This document shows, piece after piece, positions 53,042 to 61,891 of a DNA stretch of 64,000 nucleotides; within the stretch, counting starts at the first letter, position 1; every line of letters begins with the position of its first letter. Origin of the DNA: Halanaerobium salsuginis. Lineage in GTDB: Bacteria > Bacillota > Halanaerobiia > Halanaerobiales > Halanaerobiaceae. The DNA is taken from assembly GCF_900114545.1 (NCBI RefSeq), contig NZ_FOTI01000007.1, forward strand, positions 1-64,000. The letters run 5' to 3'. The notes beneath the pieces are model-generated. The model searched no databases. It was not told the DNA's origin and saw only the letters and a list, made by a program, of their open reading frames with translations. Both the position numbers and the translations under genes were made by a program.

Positions 53042-54331
53042 TTATTTTTTATAACGCGGAAAAGTATTAGCACCATGGGGCATTAAATAAGTAGATAAGT
53101 TATCTCCTTTTAATTCTTTAGCTAAAGCAAATGCTTTTTCAATTGAATCAACTACTCTAATATTTGCCATGGCAACACTTGCCGGATCAAGCGAAGAAAC
53201 AAGAATAAAATTATATTTTTGGGCTACTTCGCTTACATAATAACCAACATATTTAGCAATTGTATAATCCCGCCGCAGCTCTTCTTCTCGCTCTAACACA
53301 GTATCATAATCTTGAATTATCTTCTGAATGGCTTCATTACCAAAACCTTCATTACAATAACTTAAAATAATCATAACTCCATTTTTCTTTAAAGCTGCTT
53401 CTGCATTAATAACAGTTTTAATAGTCTGATAAAAATTTATATCTTTAGGATAACCACCGGCAGTTGCAACCACGAGATCTGCCTGTTCTGCAATTGGAAC
53501 TGAATCAAGTTGATCAACAATTTGACAGCCTTTTTCATGGGCTTGATAAAAATCCCCTGCAACTGCTGCTGCAAATTCACCTTCTGAACCCATAATTACA
53601 TTTAATAAAAAAGATGGTTCAGCCATTCTGGCTGCTTCTAACATATCTGCATAAATTGGATTTCCTTTAATTTTACCACTTCTAATTTCGGGGTTAGAAC
53701 CACTGCCGGGTTCTGCTCCTAATGACATAGCATGATTGGCCATAATACTTTCATAACCTGCTATACCAGGTAAAACAGATTTTTTACCTCCTCCCCAGCC
53801 AGCTAAGAGGTGGAAAACTATTGCTCCTGTTAAAATAATATGATCAGCTTCAGCTGCTAGTTTATTTATTTTAACTGGGGTTCCATAACTAGTCTCCCCC
53901 AGATAAACTAGACTTGCTTCATCTTTAGCAACATGATCAATTACTTTAAACTTACCAGCTAATTTTTCTCCCAATAAAGTATTATGTTCAGCCTGTGTCT
54001 GTTTACGATGAGAGCCAGTTGCGGATAAAAACATAATATCTTCTGCTTTAACTCCTGCCTGCTGCAATTCTTCAACTAAATAAGGTAAATAATCTCCCAT
54101 GCGCTGCCATGATCTTGTAATATCAGAAATGACTATGCAGATTTGTTCTCCTGGTTTTACGATCTCAGCTAAACGTCGGCTTCCAATTGGATTTGCTAAA
54201 GCTGTTTTAATAATCTCTGCCTCTGTCTGCTCATTTTGAGGAGCATCGCTTGTTAAAACTCCTAATAAGTTTTCTTCAGGAATAGTAAAATGTAATTTGT
54301 CTTTTCCATACTTCATACTAAATTTTTTCAT
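53042..54331 (-). CDS. larA: Nickel-dependent lactate racemase family protein (LarA-like)
   Basis: 429-aa LarA/DUF2088 enzyme. The catalytic and cofactor residues known from Lactobacillus LarA are found at the same numbering: His108 in ATGSHRKQT, His174 in GAIVFHLLAGWGGGKK, Lys184 (covalent attachment of the nickel pincer nucleotide) and His200 in MANHAMSLGAEPG. It should be active if the cell makes the cofactor. The larB, larC and larE cofactor genes are not in the window. LarA homologues also racemise or epimerise other 2-hydroxy acids, so lactate is likely but not certain. Monocistronic. Confidence 0.9.
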   Translation of the reverse strand: MKKFSMKYGKDKLHFTIPEENLLGVLTSDAPQNEQTEAEIIKTALANPIGSRRLAEIVKPGEQICIVISDITRSWQRMGDYLPYLVEELQQAGVKAEDIMFLSATGSHRKQTQAEHNTLLGEKLAGKFKVIDHVAKDEASLVYLGETSYGTPVKINKLAAEADHIILTGAIVFHLLAGWGGGKKSVLPGIAGYESIMANHAMSLGAEPGSGSNPEIRSGKIKGNPIYADMLEAARMAEPSFLLNVIMGSEGEFAAAVAGDFYQAHEKGCQIVDQLDSVPIAEQADLVVATAGGYPKDINFYQTIKTVINAEAALKKNGVMIILSYCNEGFGNEAIQKIIQDYDTVLEREEELRRDYTIAKYVGYYVSEVAQKYNFILVSSLDPASVAMANIRVVDSIEKAFALAKELKGDNLSTYLMPHGANTFPRYKK

Positions 54332-54443
54332 GATATTATTCCTCTCCTAAATTTTTTTTAAATAAGTTTTGAATTAAGCTTAAAAAATTTTAAGCTATAA
54401 GTAAAAAATCAACTTAAAATAATTGTTAACTAGTATTATATAG

Positions 54444-54474
54444 CAAAAAAGCTTCTGTGTTAACCACAGAAGCT
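54444..54474 (-). terminator. Terminator of the flavodiiron gene
   Basis: AGCTTCTGTG (54450-54459) with CACAGAAGCT (54465-54474), T run on the minus strand. Confidence 0.88.
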
Positions 54475-54516
54475 AGAAAATTTAATTTCTTAATTTTATA
54501 TTTTATTAAAAATATT

Positions 54517-55689
54517 CTATAAATTATCTAAATCAGATTTAATTTGCTCAACTAAAACATCAATCTGCTGATAATCTTCTGCCTGACCATGTCCTTTAGC
54601 AATTATTGGCTCATAAAGATCTACTTTTAAATTTGGCATTAAATCAAGCAACTTATCTGTCATTCTTCCTGCCCAACCATAAGAACCAATAATACCAGCA
54701 AATCTAGTTTTAGGTTTTAAAACATTAGCCAGATAAGCAGCATAAACTGCCGAAGGATGTGGCCCTGTTAAAACTGTTGGAGATCCAAAAATAACAGTCG
54801 CTGCATCCACTAAAGCAATGGCTAAATCTCCTAAGTCAACTTCAGCTAGATTAAAAGGCTTAACTTTTATGTCAGCTTCAATCAAACTGCTGATTAAATA
54901 TTTAATTAAATCATCTGTACTGCCATGCATTGATACATAAGGAATTACAACCTCTGCTTTCACCTGATCACTAGTCCAGCTTTGATAGAGATCAATTATC
55001 ATTTCTGGCTGATCATAAATCGGACCGTGGCTGGGAGCTATCATTTCAATTTGATAATCTGCCAGCTTGGCTAAATTTTTCTTAATTATCATCCGGAAAG
55101 GCATCATTATTTCTGCATAATATCTTTTAGCTGCCTCGAAAACTTGTGCTTTATCTTCAACAAAAAGATTACTAGTTGCTAGATGTGAACCAAAGAAATC
55201 ACAGGGGAATAATATTTTTTCCTCTTGTAGATAGGTAGACATTGTTTCTGGCCAGTGTACCCAGGGAGTATAAATAAACTCTAATGTTTTACCACCTAAA
55301 CTCACAGTATCACCATCAGCTACTACTGTTAAATCTGCAGGCTCTATTGTTAATAAATCAAGCAGCATTGGCTTAGCCTTCTCACTGCAGAGAATTTTTG
55401 CTTCTGGAAACTCTGCCAGCAAATCAGGAATAGAACCAGAATGATCCTGTTCTGCATGATTAGAAATTATGTAATCAATCTTTTCTATACCAAGATCTGC
55501 TAAATTAGCTAGAAAATCATCAACAAAGTCTGGTTCAACTGTATCAATAATTGCATTTTTATCTTCTCCCTGAATAAAATAAGAATTGTAACTTGTTCCA
55601 TCAGGTAAAGGAATTAGCTCATCAAATAATTTGCGATGCCAGTCAATAATACCAACACTATAGATAGCTTCGTTAATTTTTCTATACAT
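54517..55689 (-). CDS. fprA: Flavodiiron protein (FprA)
   Basis: 390-aa soluble enzyme reducing O2 (or NO) to water with electrons from rubredoxin or similar, protecting anaerobes. N-terminal metallo-beta-lactamase-like diiron domain with ligands H78-x-E80-x-D82 in NHAEQDHSGS, His in VHWPETMSTYL, Asp in FPCDFFGSHL and His in PSHGPIYDQP. C-terminal flavodoxin domain (SMHGSTDDLIKYLI, FGSPTVLTGPHPS, GSYGWAGRM). All diiron ligands are present. No fused rubredoxin. Single gene with a consensus promoter. Confidence 0.93.
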   Translation of the reverse strand: MYRKINEAIYSVGIIDWHRKLFDELIPLPDGTSYNSYFIQGEDKNAIIDTVEPDFVDDFLANLADLGIEKIDYIISNHAEQDHSGSIPDLLAEFPEAKILCSEKAKPMLLDLLTIEPADLTVVADGDTVSLGGKTLEFIYTPWVHWPETMSTYLQEEKILFPCDFFGSHLATSNLFVEDKAQVFEAAKRYYAEIMMPFRMIIKKNLAKLADYQIEMIAPSHGPIYDQPEMIIDLYQSWTSDQVKAEVVIPYVSMHGSTDDLIKYLISSLIEADIKVKPFNLAEVDLGDLAIALVDAATVIFGSPTVLTGPHPSAVYAAYLANVLKPKTRFAGIIGSYGWAGRMTDKLLDLMPNLKVDLYEPIIAKGHGQAEDYQQIDVLVEQIKSDLDNL

Positions 55690-55730
55690 TGATAAATCCT
55701 CCTTTAAATTAATAACTAATTACTAAACTA

Positions 55731-55759
55731 ATTATATTAATTCATAGTAATTTTGTCAA
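55731..55759 (-). promoter_or_regulatory. Promoter of fprA
   Basis: Minus strand TTGACA (complement of 55754-55759), 17-base spacer, TATAAT (complement of 55731-55736): perfect consensus. The -35 box is part of TTGTGAAAACTTGACAA (55754-55770), which resembles a Rex site (TTGTGAA-N4-TTCACAA) with a one-base-shorter spacer and one changed base. Confidence 0.8.
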
Positions 55760-55763
55760 GTTT

Positions 55764-55803
55764 TCACAAAAAGAAAATCCTCTCTTTTTATAAAGAAAGG
55801 ATT
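55764..55803 (-). terminator. Terminator of the peptide/HD-GYP operon
   Basis: AATCCTCTCTTT pairs with AAAGAAAGGATT (55776-55803, one mismatch), then T-rich on the minus strand. Confidence 0.75.
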
Positions 55804-55844
55804 AGCGATTAACTATTAATTTATTTAGCTAAATAGGTCTATAA

Positions 55845-56462
55845 TTAAATAGTAAATTTTCTATTAATAGCTTTTAGACACGCTTTGGCTATAGCAGTAG
55901 TTTTATCAGTAGATAAATAAACTGCTCCAACTAGTTTCTCTAACAGCTGATTATTAGCATCATAATTATTTACTTGAGCAATTACCAAATCTTCTTTCCC
56001 ATTAATTGTAAAAACATCTTCTGCAATTAAATAACCCTCAAAGCTAAGATAATTATTAATTGTTTCCAGAACAGAGCGGGCGATTAACTTTTCCTGTGGT
56101 TCACCCCGATTAGCAGTATAACTTGCAACAAATTCCTGCTGATTAAATAACATTTTAATATTACAGCAAGAGCGGTTATTTTCCAGATAAATAGAGATAA
56201 GTTCAATCCTGGTTTCCTGTAAATTAGAAAAATCTGCTGTAGTCTGCTGCTCAATCTGTGCAATACTAATTTTTTTATGATCAATTTTAAAATTACTATT
56301 AACAAGACAAACTGTTTCTACATCGCGTACAATTCTTTTAGGATCACGTTTTTTATCAGCAATAATATGTACTTCTTCAATTCCTTTTGTGCCAGTATCA
56401 ATTAAATTACAGGAAATAACTCCTTCAAGTTCCTCAATTAACTCTTTGATCTCCATTTTCAT
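55845..56462 (-). CDS. Conserved hypothetical protein
   Basis: 205-aa soluble protein. The first 75 residues contain GIEEVHIIADKKRDPKRIVR followed by IDHKKISIAQI, a pattern I recall from uncharacterised Firmicute and cyanobacterial proteins (EIHVLA...KQVVRDI...), but I cannot name the family. The rest is an alpha/beta domain with ARSVLETINNYLSFEG and AIAKACLKAINR. No catalytic motif or membrane segment. It is the last gene in the unit with the HD-GYP protein (46-base gap), so a role in the same signalling process is possible. Confidence 0.7.
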   Translation of the reverse strand: MKMEIKELIEELEGVISCNLIDTGTKGIEEVHIIADKKRDPKRIVRDVETVCLVNSNFKIDHKKISIAQIEQQTTADFSNLQETRIELISIYLENNRSCCNIKMLFNQQEFVASYTANRGEPQEKLIARSVLETINNYLSFEGYLIAEDVFTINGKEDLVIAQVNNYDANNQLLEKLVGAVYLSTDKTTAIAKACLKAINRKFTI

Positions 56463-56508
56463 TAATACTTCCTTTCTTTCCTGCTAGATAATTATCAGCT
56501 TACTAAGT

Positions 56509-57798
56509 TTAATACTCAAAAGATAATGCTAATTCTTTAATTACTTCTTTACTTTTAAATTTATCATCAAAATAACCATCATTAATTAATTTAATCATTT
56601 TACTGGCAATCTCAGGATCAAATTGTGAACCGGAACACTCTTCCAGCTCAGTAATAATTTCTAATTTAGTCATAGGCGGTTTATAACTGCGCCCAGTCAG
56701 CATAACATCAAAAGAATCACATACATTTAAAATTCTTGCCCCAATCGGTATTGCCTCAGCTTTAATTCCTTCAGGATAACCTTTACCATCATAGCGCTCA
56801 TGATGGTATAAAATTATCTTTAATTCATCTTTTAAAATATCAATATCTTTTAAAAGCCGATAGCCATATTCAGAATGCCTTTTTATTTCTTCATACTCAC
56901 TATCAGTTAAATTTTCAGAACTAGTTAAAATATTATCATCAACATAAATTTTCCCAATATCATGTATTTTAGCAATACTAACAATTTTTTCTGCTCTAGC
57001 TCGAGAAAGCTCCATTTCTCGACAGAGATGATAAGCACAGCCAGCAACTCTTTCACAATGACCTTCAGTATAATGATCTTTCGAATCTATTACTTTTAAA
57101 AAGCTTTCAATAATCTGAGTATAAAAATTAAGCTGCTGCAGCCTGGAATAAAAAAAATCTTTAATTACAAACAGCAGTAAAATTACTAACAAAAATAATA
57201 TTTTCCCAAAATAAATATAAGCACTTAATAAAGCTAGACCTAAAAAATAAGAAGTAATTAAGTTCTTCGGCAGCTCTTTAAAATAACTCAACAGAGAAAT
57301 ATTATTGACATCTCTTTCTGAAACTCTAATTACTAAATAAACCAAAAAATTATTAACTATAAAATAGACTAGACTTGCCAAAGCAACTGAAACAAATGGA
57401 AATTTAGGATAGTTAAATTTAGCATAAGAAAAATTGAAGACCAGAGAACCTGCTGCCGCAGCTAGAAAAAATATTGAACGATTAAATAAAAATTTATACC
57501 AGACAAAACCATATTTTTTAAATTTAAACTCAACAGAACCAACAGCTGATATAACAGCTGCCCAAAAAGGGTTTAAAATAAAAAAAGCCACAATTATTAC
57601 TGGCAAATTCATAGAAGTGTTAATTTCAGTCATAGAATTAAAAAACATACTCATATTATTAATTACCAATAAAGAAAATAACAAAAAAGTTATTTCAATG
57701 AATTTAAAATCAAATAAATTTTTATAGCTTAGTATTATAAAAACTGTTAAAGTAAAAAAATAAATAAAAGCCAAATAAGCTTTAAGCGTTCTTCTCAT
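56509..57798 (-). CDS. Membrane-anchored HD-GYP domain protein
   Basis: 429-aa protein with six hydrophobic segments (residues 8-225) resembling the MASE/MHYT-like sensor regions, then an HD-GYP domain: DHYTEGHCERVAGCAYHL, IAKIHDIGKIYV (HD), LYHHERYDGKGYPEGI (GYP) and LNVCDSFDVMLTGRSYK. All metal-binding histidines and aspartates are present, so it should hydrolyse cyclic di-GMP or a related dinucleotide, in the cytoplasm. It is preceded by the small secreted-peptide gene (61-base gap) without a terminator between them, so they share a transcript. Confidence 0.88.
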   Translation of the reverse strand: MRRTLKAYLAFIYFFTLTVFIILSYKNLFDFKFIEITFLLFSLLVINNMSMFFNSMTEINTSMNLPVIIVAFFILNPFWAAVISAVGSVEFKFKKYGFVWYKFLFNRSIFFLAAAAGSLVFNFSYAKFNYPKFPFVSVALASLVYFIVNNFLVYLVIRVSERDVNNISLLSYFKELPKNLITSYFLGLALLSAYIYFGKILFLLVILLLFVIKDFFYSRLQQLNFYTQIIESFLKVIDSKDHYTEGHCERVAGCAYHLCREMELSRARAEKIVSIAKIHDIGKIYVDDNILTSSENLTDSEYEEIKRHSEYGYRLLKDIDILKDELKIILYHHERYDGKGYPEGIKAEAIPIGARILNVCDSFDVMLTGRSYKPPMTKLEIITELEECSGSQFDPEIASKMIKLINDGYFDDKFKSKEVIKELALSFEY

Positions 57799-57859
57799 TA
57801 CTTAAACTCCTCAAAAAGTCTATTAATATAATCTGACAGCAGCTTTTATAAATTTAATC

Positions 57860-57949
57860 TTATCTCCAGTGACTTGATTCAGCCAGAACAGAGATAGCTG
57901 TTCCAAAAGTAATTAAAGCTGTGATAACAGCTACATAAATCTTTTTCAT
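57860..57949 (-). CDS. Small secreted pre-peptide (29 aa)
   Basis: A 29-codon gene missed by length-limited gene finders. It starts MKKIYVAVI, has a hydrophobic core of about 18 residues, and ends SVLAESSHWR, i.e. a complete Sec signal peptide with an AxA-like VLA site leaving a six-residue ESSHWR mature part. AAGGGGG precedes the ATG by 9 bases. A promoter element TATAAT lies at 58049-58054 and the leader can hide the ribosome binding site. The pattern is that of Phr-type signalling peptides or short export pheromones; a type I toxin is the main alternative. No homologue known to me. Confidence 0.6.
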   Translation of the reverse strand: MKKIYVAVITALITFGTAISVLAESSHWR

Positions 57950-57953
57950 TTTA

Positions 57954-58042
57954 TTTAGCCCCCTTCGCTTTACTACTACTAAGCTCAAGTACGAAGGTAA
58001 GCTAGGCTCATTTTTAAGCTAAACTTTTCTACTGCCAGATTA
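57954..58042 (-). promoter_or_regulatory. Structured leader hiding the peptide gene's ribosome binding site
   Basis: In the transcript CCTTCG (complement of 57992-57997) pairs with CGAAGG (complement of 57962-57967), which overlaps the AAGGGGG site, and TTTAGC (58018-58023) pairs with GCTAAA (57954-57959) around it. AGCTTA occurs three times in the leader. It did not match cyclic di-GMP-I or -II riboswitch consensus. Confidence 0.5.
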
Positions 58043-58048
58043 CTATTT

Positions 58049-58054
58049 ATTATA
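58049..58054 (-). promoter_or_regulatory. -10 element of the peptide/HD-GYP operon
   Basis: Minus-strand TATAAT about 100 bases upstream of the peptide ATG. No good -35 is present at 17 bases, so expression may need an activator or another sigma factor. Confidence 0.5.
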
Positions 58055-58152
58055 ATTCAATATAATCCGACAAAATCCTCTTTTTAATAACAAAAAATAC
58101 AATTATTATCAGATTTAAACTTTTAAGATAGATTTTTATTTAATAAAGATAA

Positions 58153-58185
58153 AATAAAAACGAAATCTTAATTAAGATTTCGTTT
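58153..58185 (-). terminator. Terminator of fumC
   Basis: AAACGAAATCTT (58158-58169) pairs with AAGATTTCGTTT (58174-58185), followed on the minus strand by TTTTTATTTT. Confidence 0.9.
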
Positions 58186-58198
58186 AGAGTACAATATT

Positions 58199-59593
58199 TT
58201 ATTCAAGATTAGGCTGGGTCATTTTTTGAGGCTCAACATACTTTTCAAATTCAGCCGCTGTTAAATATCCTAATTCAACTGCTGCTTCTTTTAGAGAAGT
58301 ATTTTCTTGATAGGCAAACTGAGCTATTTTAGCAGCCTTATCATAACCAGTTATAGGATTTAAAGCTGTAACCAACATTAAGTTTTTTTCTAGATAAGCT
58401 GCCAGACGTTCTTGATTGACTTCTATTCCTGTTAAGCATCTTTTCCGATAAGAATCTGCAGCATCACCCAGCAAAGAAATTGATTGCAAAATATTATAAA
58501 TTATAAGTGGTTTAGCTACATTAAGCTGGAAATTGCCACTGCCACCACCTATATTAACTGCTGTATCATTTGCCATTACTTGAGCAGCTACTTGAAACAA
58601 GGCTTCTGCTTGCGTTGGATTAACTTTACCTGGCATAATAGAACTACCTGGCTCATTTTTAGGTAAATTTAATTCCCCAATACCACACCGGGGACCAGAA
58701 GCTAACCAGCGTGTATCATTAGCCAATTTCATAAAAAAAGCAGCAGCTGTTTTTAAAACTCCACTAAAATTGACAAAACTATCATGAGCAGCAATTGCAG
58801 CCGATTTATTAACTGCAGGCTGATAATTATTTTCAGTTTCCAAATTAATATATTTAACAACTAATTTGTCAAACCCAGCCTTAGTGTTTAGACCACTACC
58901 AACTGCTGTACCGCCAAGCGGCAGTTGCTTTAAATATTTAAGACTATCGTTGACCATTGCAATAATCTGCTCTAATTGAGCAGCAAAAGCAGCAAATTCT
59001 TGGCCCAGAGTTATTGGAGTAGCATCCATTAAATGAGTTCTACCAACTTTAAGTAACTCAGCATATTGCTCACTTTTAGAAATTAATTCCAGCTTAAGTT
59101 CCTGCATAACTGGCAGTAAAAACTCTTCTGTTTTCTTTACTGCTGAGATAGCCATTGCAGCAGGAAAAGTATCATTACTTGATTGTGACATGTTAACATC
59201 ATCATTAGGATGAACTGGCTTTTTACTACCTGGATTTTCTCCAGCCAGCTGTGAAATTCGATTGGCCAGTACTTCATTAACGTTCATATTTGTTTGAGTA
59301 CCTGAACCAGTCTGCCAGAGTGAAATTGGAAAATGTTGATCTAATTTGCCGGTGATTAATTCATCAGCTGCCTGTAAGATATAATCTCGCTTATTTTCAT
59401 TTAGTAAGTTCTGATCACAATTAGCTAGTGCTGCTGCTTTTTTAATAATTCCATATGCTCTAATCACTTCTACAGGCATCTTTTCCTTCCCAATTGGAAA
59501 GTTGGCAACAGCTCGAGCCGTTTGAGCCCCATAAAGGCTCTCAAAAGGTACTTTTACCTCGCCCAGACTATCTTTTTCAATCCGATAACTCAT
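58199..59593 (-). CDS. fumC: Fumarate hydratase, class II
   Basis: 464-aa fumarase, interconverting fumarate and malate. YRIEKDSLGEVKVPFESLYG at the N-terminus, TGSGTQTNMNVNEVLANR, HPNDDVNMSQSSNDTFP, VGRTHLMDATPITLGQEF and the signature GSSIMPGKVNPTQAEA. These features favour fumarase over aspartate ammonia-lyase, a close relative. The start is the ATG after GAGGTGG; a TTG four codons earlier lies on that site. Monocistronic with its own terminator. Confidence 0.92.
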   Translation of the reverse strand: MSYRIEKDSLGEVKVPFESLYGAQTARAVANFPIGKEKMPVEVIRAYGIIKKAAALANCDQNLLNENKRDYILQAADELITGKLDQHFPISLWQTGSGTQTNMNVNEVLANRISQLAGENPGSKKPVHPNDDVNMSQSSNDTFPAAMAISAVKKTEEFLLPVMQELKLELISKSEQYAELLKVGRTHLMDATPITLGQEFAAFAAQLEQIIAMVNDSLKYLKQLPLGGTAVGSGLNTKAGFDKLVVKYINLETENNYQPAVNKSAAIAAHDSFVNFSGVLKTAAAFFMKLANDTRWLASGPRCGIGELNLPKNEPGSSIMPGKVNPTQAEALFQVAAQVMANDTAVNIGGGSGNFQLNVAKPLIIYNILQSISLLGDAADSYRKRCLTGIEVNQERLAAYLEKNLMLVTALNPITGYDKAAKIAQFAYQENTSLKEAAVELGYLTAAEFEKYVEPQKMTQPNLE

Positions 59594-59649
59594 CTTCCAC
59601 CTCAATCTTTAGGTCTAATTATACTAATTAATTATTGATTAAATTCATT

Positions 59650-60807
59650 TTAAACAAGAATATTATCTTCTTTTTCAGTTTGATCATCTTTTTCTAGTTC
59701 TTCTAATTCCTGCATAACTTGCTTTTCTGCTTCAGGATCTGTTTTATAAAGATCTAATTTTTCTTCAGCAGCAGCCTGATCTTTAACCACTGTTTGAGTT
59801 GTTTCACTTTTGGAAGAATTAGCAGTAATACTGCTATCAGTAATTAAAGAAGCTGTCCACTTACCACAACGATCACCTGTAACAGCAATTGTTCTACCAT
59901 CTGCAATAACTTTAATTACTTCACAATTGTTAGCACAATCATCACACTCAAAACTTTTAGTAGCAAACTCTTCTTCTGTTAAATCAAACCCTCTAAAATT
60001 ACTTTCCTGACCGCTGCGCTTCACATCACGTTTGGCCAGCATAGCAATTCCAATTGCTCCCATTACATCATGATACTGAGGAACAATTACTTCTGAACCA
60101 ATCTCAGCTTCAAAAGCAGCTTTAATTCCAATATTAGCAGCTACTCCACCCTGAAAAATATATTCTCCTTTTAAAACTCTATTTCTAACCAGATTATTCA
60201 TATAATTTCTAACTAAAGCCACTGATAAGCCTTTAATTATTTCAGGTTTGGTAAAACCATATTGTTGTTTGGATATCATATCTGATTCAGCAAAAACCGT
60301 ACAGCGACCAGCAATCCTGACATCTCTTTCAGCTTCTAAAGCCATTCCGCCAAAATCTTCAATTTTAATGCCAAGCCGCTCAGCTTGATGGTCAAGAAAT
60401 GAGCCAGTACCAGCTGCACAGACAGTGTTCATAGCAAAATCAACAGCAATTCCATCCTCAACTATAATTAACTTCGAATCCTGACCACCTATTTCAAAAA
60501 TAGTTCCTGCTTCTGGATGGTAAAATGTAGAAGCTCTTGCATGGGCAGTAATTTCATTTTTGATTGTATCTGCTCCAAGCACATAAGCAATTAATTGTCT
60601 ACCACTTCCAGTGACACCAACTCCGGCAACTTTATATTGATCAATTTCAACTTCCTGTTTAAATTTTGCAAGACCTTTCTTTACCAGCTGAATTGGATTT
60701 CCTGAATTACGGGTATATAATTTAAAAACTAACTCATTTTGCTCATCAATAGCTACAATATTAATACTAACTGAACCTATATCTACTCCCAGATAGAGAT
60801 TTTCCAT
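59650..60807 (-). CDS. CoA-dehydratase activase ATPase (HgdC/BadF family)
   Basis: 385-aa ASKHA-fold ATPase that injects high-energy electrons into 2-hydroxyacyl-CoA dehydratases or benzoyl-CoA-type reductases. N-terminal phosphate loop LGVDIGSVSINIVAID, GIGGQDSK-like block IFEIGGQDSKLI, Fe-S cysteine contexts NTVCAAGTGSFLD and GRCTVFAESDMI. The C-terminal 120 residues, with ECDDCANNCEVI (extra cysteine cluster) and an acidic tail, extend beyond HgdC (about 260 aa). Overlaps or adjoins the 60808 gene by zero bases. The cognate dehydratase is not in the window. Confidence 0.88.
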   Translation of the reverse strand: MENLYLGVDIGSVSINIVAIDEQNELVFKLYTRNSGNPIQLVKKGLAKFKQEVEIDQYKVAGVGVTGSGRQLIAYVLGADTIKNEITAHARASTFYHPEAGTIFEIGGQDSKLIIVEDGIAVDFAMNTVCAAGTGSFLDHQAERLGIKIEDFGGMALEAERDVRIAGRCTVFAESDMISKQQYGFTKPEIIKGLSVALVRNYMNNLVRNRVLKGEYIFQGGVAANIGIKAAFEAEIGSEVIVPQYHDVMGAIGIAMLAKRDVKRSGQESNFRGFDLTEEEFATKSFECDDCANNCEVIKVIADGRTIAVTGDRCGKWTASLITDSSITANSSKSETTQTVVKDQAAAEEKLDLYKTDPEAEKQVMQELEELEKDDQTEKEDNILV

Positions 60808-61890
60808 CTACATAACCTCCCTGTAGTTTTTTTCCTTGATCATATCTAAAAAAGCTTCTACTCTTGTTAAAACATTAGCATCTGCAGTTTGTTCATCAAT
60901 TGAAATTGTCAAAACTGGTATGTCATACTTATTGGATAAATCATCCATTACACTTTGAGAAATGAGTTCTGGTAGACAGGCAAATGGTTTTAAATGGATA
61001 ATTCCATCAAATCCTCTTTCTTTAAAATCAATTGCATGACCAATATTTTCTTTGGCATGACCACCGATGTTTATTTCAATAAATTCTTCGCCTTTATGCT
61101 CTATTTCTTTTAAATCATTTGCTGTAAAAGGTAAAATATTTTCTCTTATCCAGTCAGAAAGATACTGTGATCTTTCAACTTCAAAGCCAAAGCGATTAAC
61201 TTTTTCTTCAATTTGATTATTAATTGACTGCTCTAAAACAACAAAAATTTCTCCAATAATACCAATTTTAAGTCTATCCTCTGCTGCTGGAATCTGATCA
61301 CTGTAAGCAGCAAGTTTTTTTAAATAGCGCTGTTTATATTTTTTAATATCACTGTTATCCTTCACTGTATAAAAATCTTCCTGAGCCTGCAGCCAGATTT
61401 TATTTATTACAGTATTATCATAATAAGCACGCAAAATTTCTACTTTCTTTTCAACTTCATCAAGAGCTTTTGTCAACTCATAAACTATCTTTAATACCTG
61501 AACTACCTTTAGCCAGGAATTATTGCCTTTTAAACGTTTGGCAATTTGATAAAAATATTTATAATCATCACGAACAGAGTCAATAACTATAATTTCCACA
61601 TCATAACCGAGCTCATGTAAAATCTTTTTATGAACCTCACCATAATAACCTGCCCGACATGGTCCATGACCACCACTGGTAACCAGGGTATCAACTCCCT
61701 GTTCCATCAATTTTAAGTAGGTTCCAGTTATAACTTTAAAAGGGAAACAAGCAAATTCTGGACTATATTTAACTCCCAGGTCAATAATTTCTTTATTCGG
61801 CCTGGGGGGCATTACAACATCATGTCCTAAAAGTTCAAGCAATTTTGCATAGACAATAGTTGGACCCATATAAGGGAAAGACAATCTCAT
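60808..61890 (-). CDS. DUF2229/HgdB-related protein of the activase complex
   Basis: 360-aa protein of the DUF2229-type acyl-CoA dehydratase activase-related family. RLSFPYMGPTIVYAKLLELL at the start, YSPEFACFPFKVITGTYLKL, TSGGHGPCRAGYYGEVHKKI and GIIHLKPFACLPE contain cysteines placed as in HgdB-like iron-sulfur proteins. In many Firmicutes this is part of one very large activase polypeptide; here it is a separate gene, one base from the activase ATPase gene and from the 61892 gene. The substrate and electron acceptor are unknown. Confidence 0.82.
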   Translation of the reverse strand: MRLSFPYMGPTIVYAKLLELLGHDVVMPPRPNKEIIDLGVKYSPEFACFPFKVITGTYLKLMEQGVDTLVTSGGHGPCRAGYYGEVHKKILHELGYDVEIIVIDSVRDDYKYFYQIAKRLKGNNSWLKVVQVLKIVYELTKALDEVEKKVEILRAYYDNTVINKIWLQAQEDFYTVKDNSDIKKYKQRYLKKLAAYSDQIPAAEDRLKIGIIGEIFVVLEQSINNQIEEKVNRFGFEVERSQYLSDWIRENILPFTANDLKEIEHKGEEFIEINIGGHAKENIGHAIDFKERGFDGIIHLKPFACLPELISQSVMDDLSNKYDIPVLTISIDEQTADANVLTRVEAFLDMIKEKNYREVM

Positions 61891-61891
61891 T

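Noticed and set aside
57954-58042. Cyclic di-GMP riboswitch before the HD-GYP operon
   Set aside because: Tempting from context, but neither GEMM-I nor GEMM-II conserved bases are found; kept only as an unclassified structured leader.
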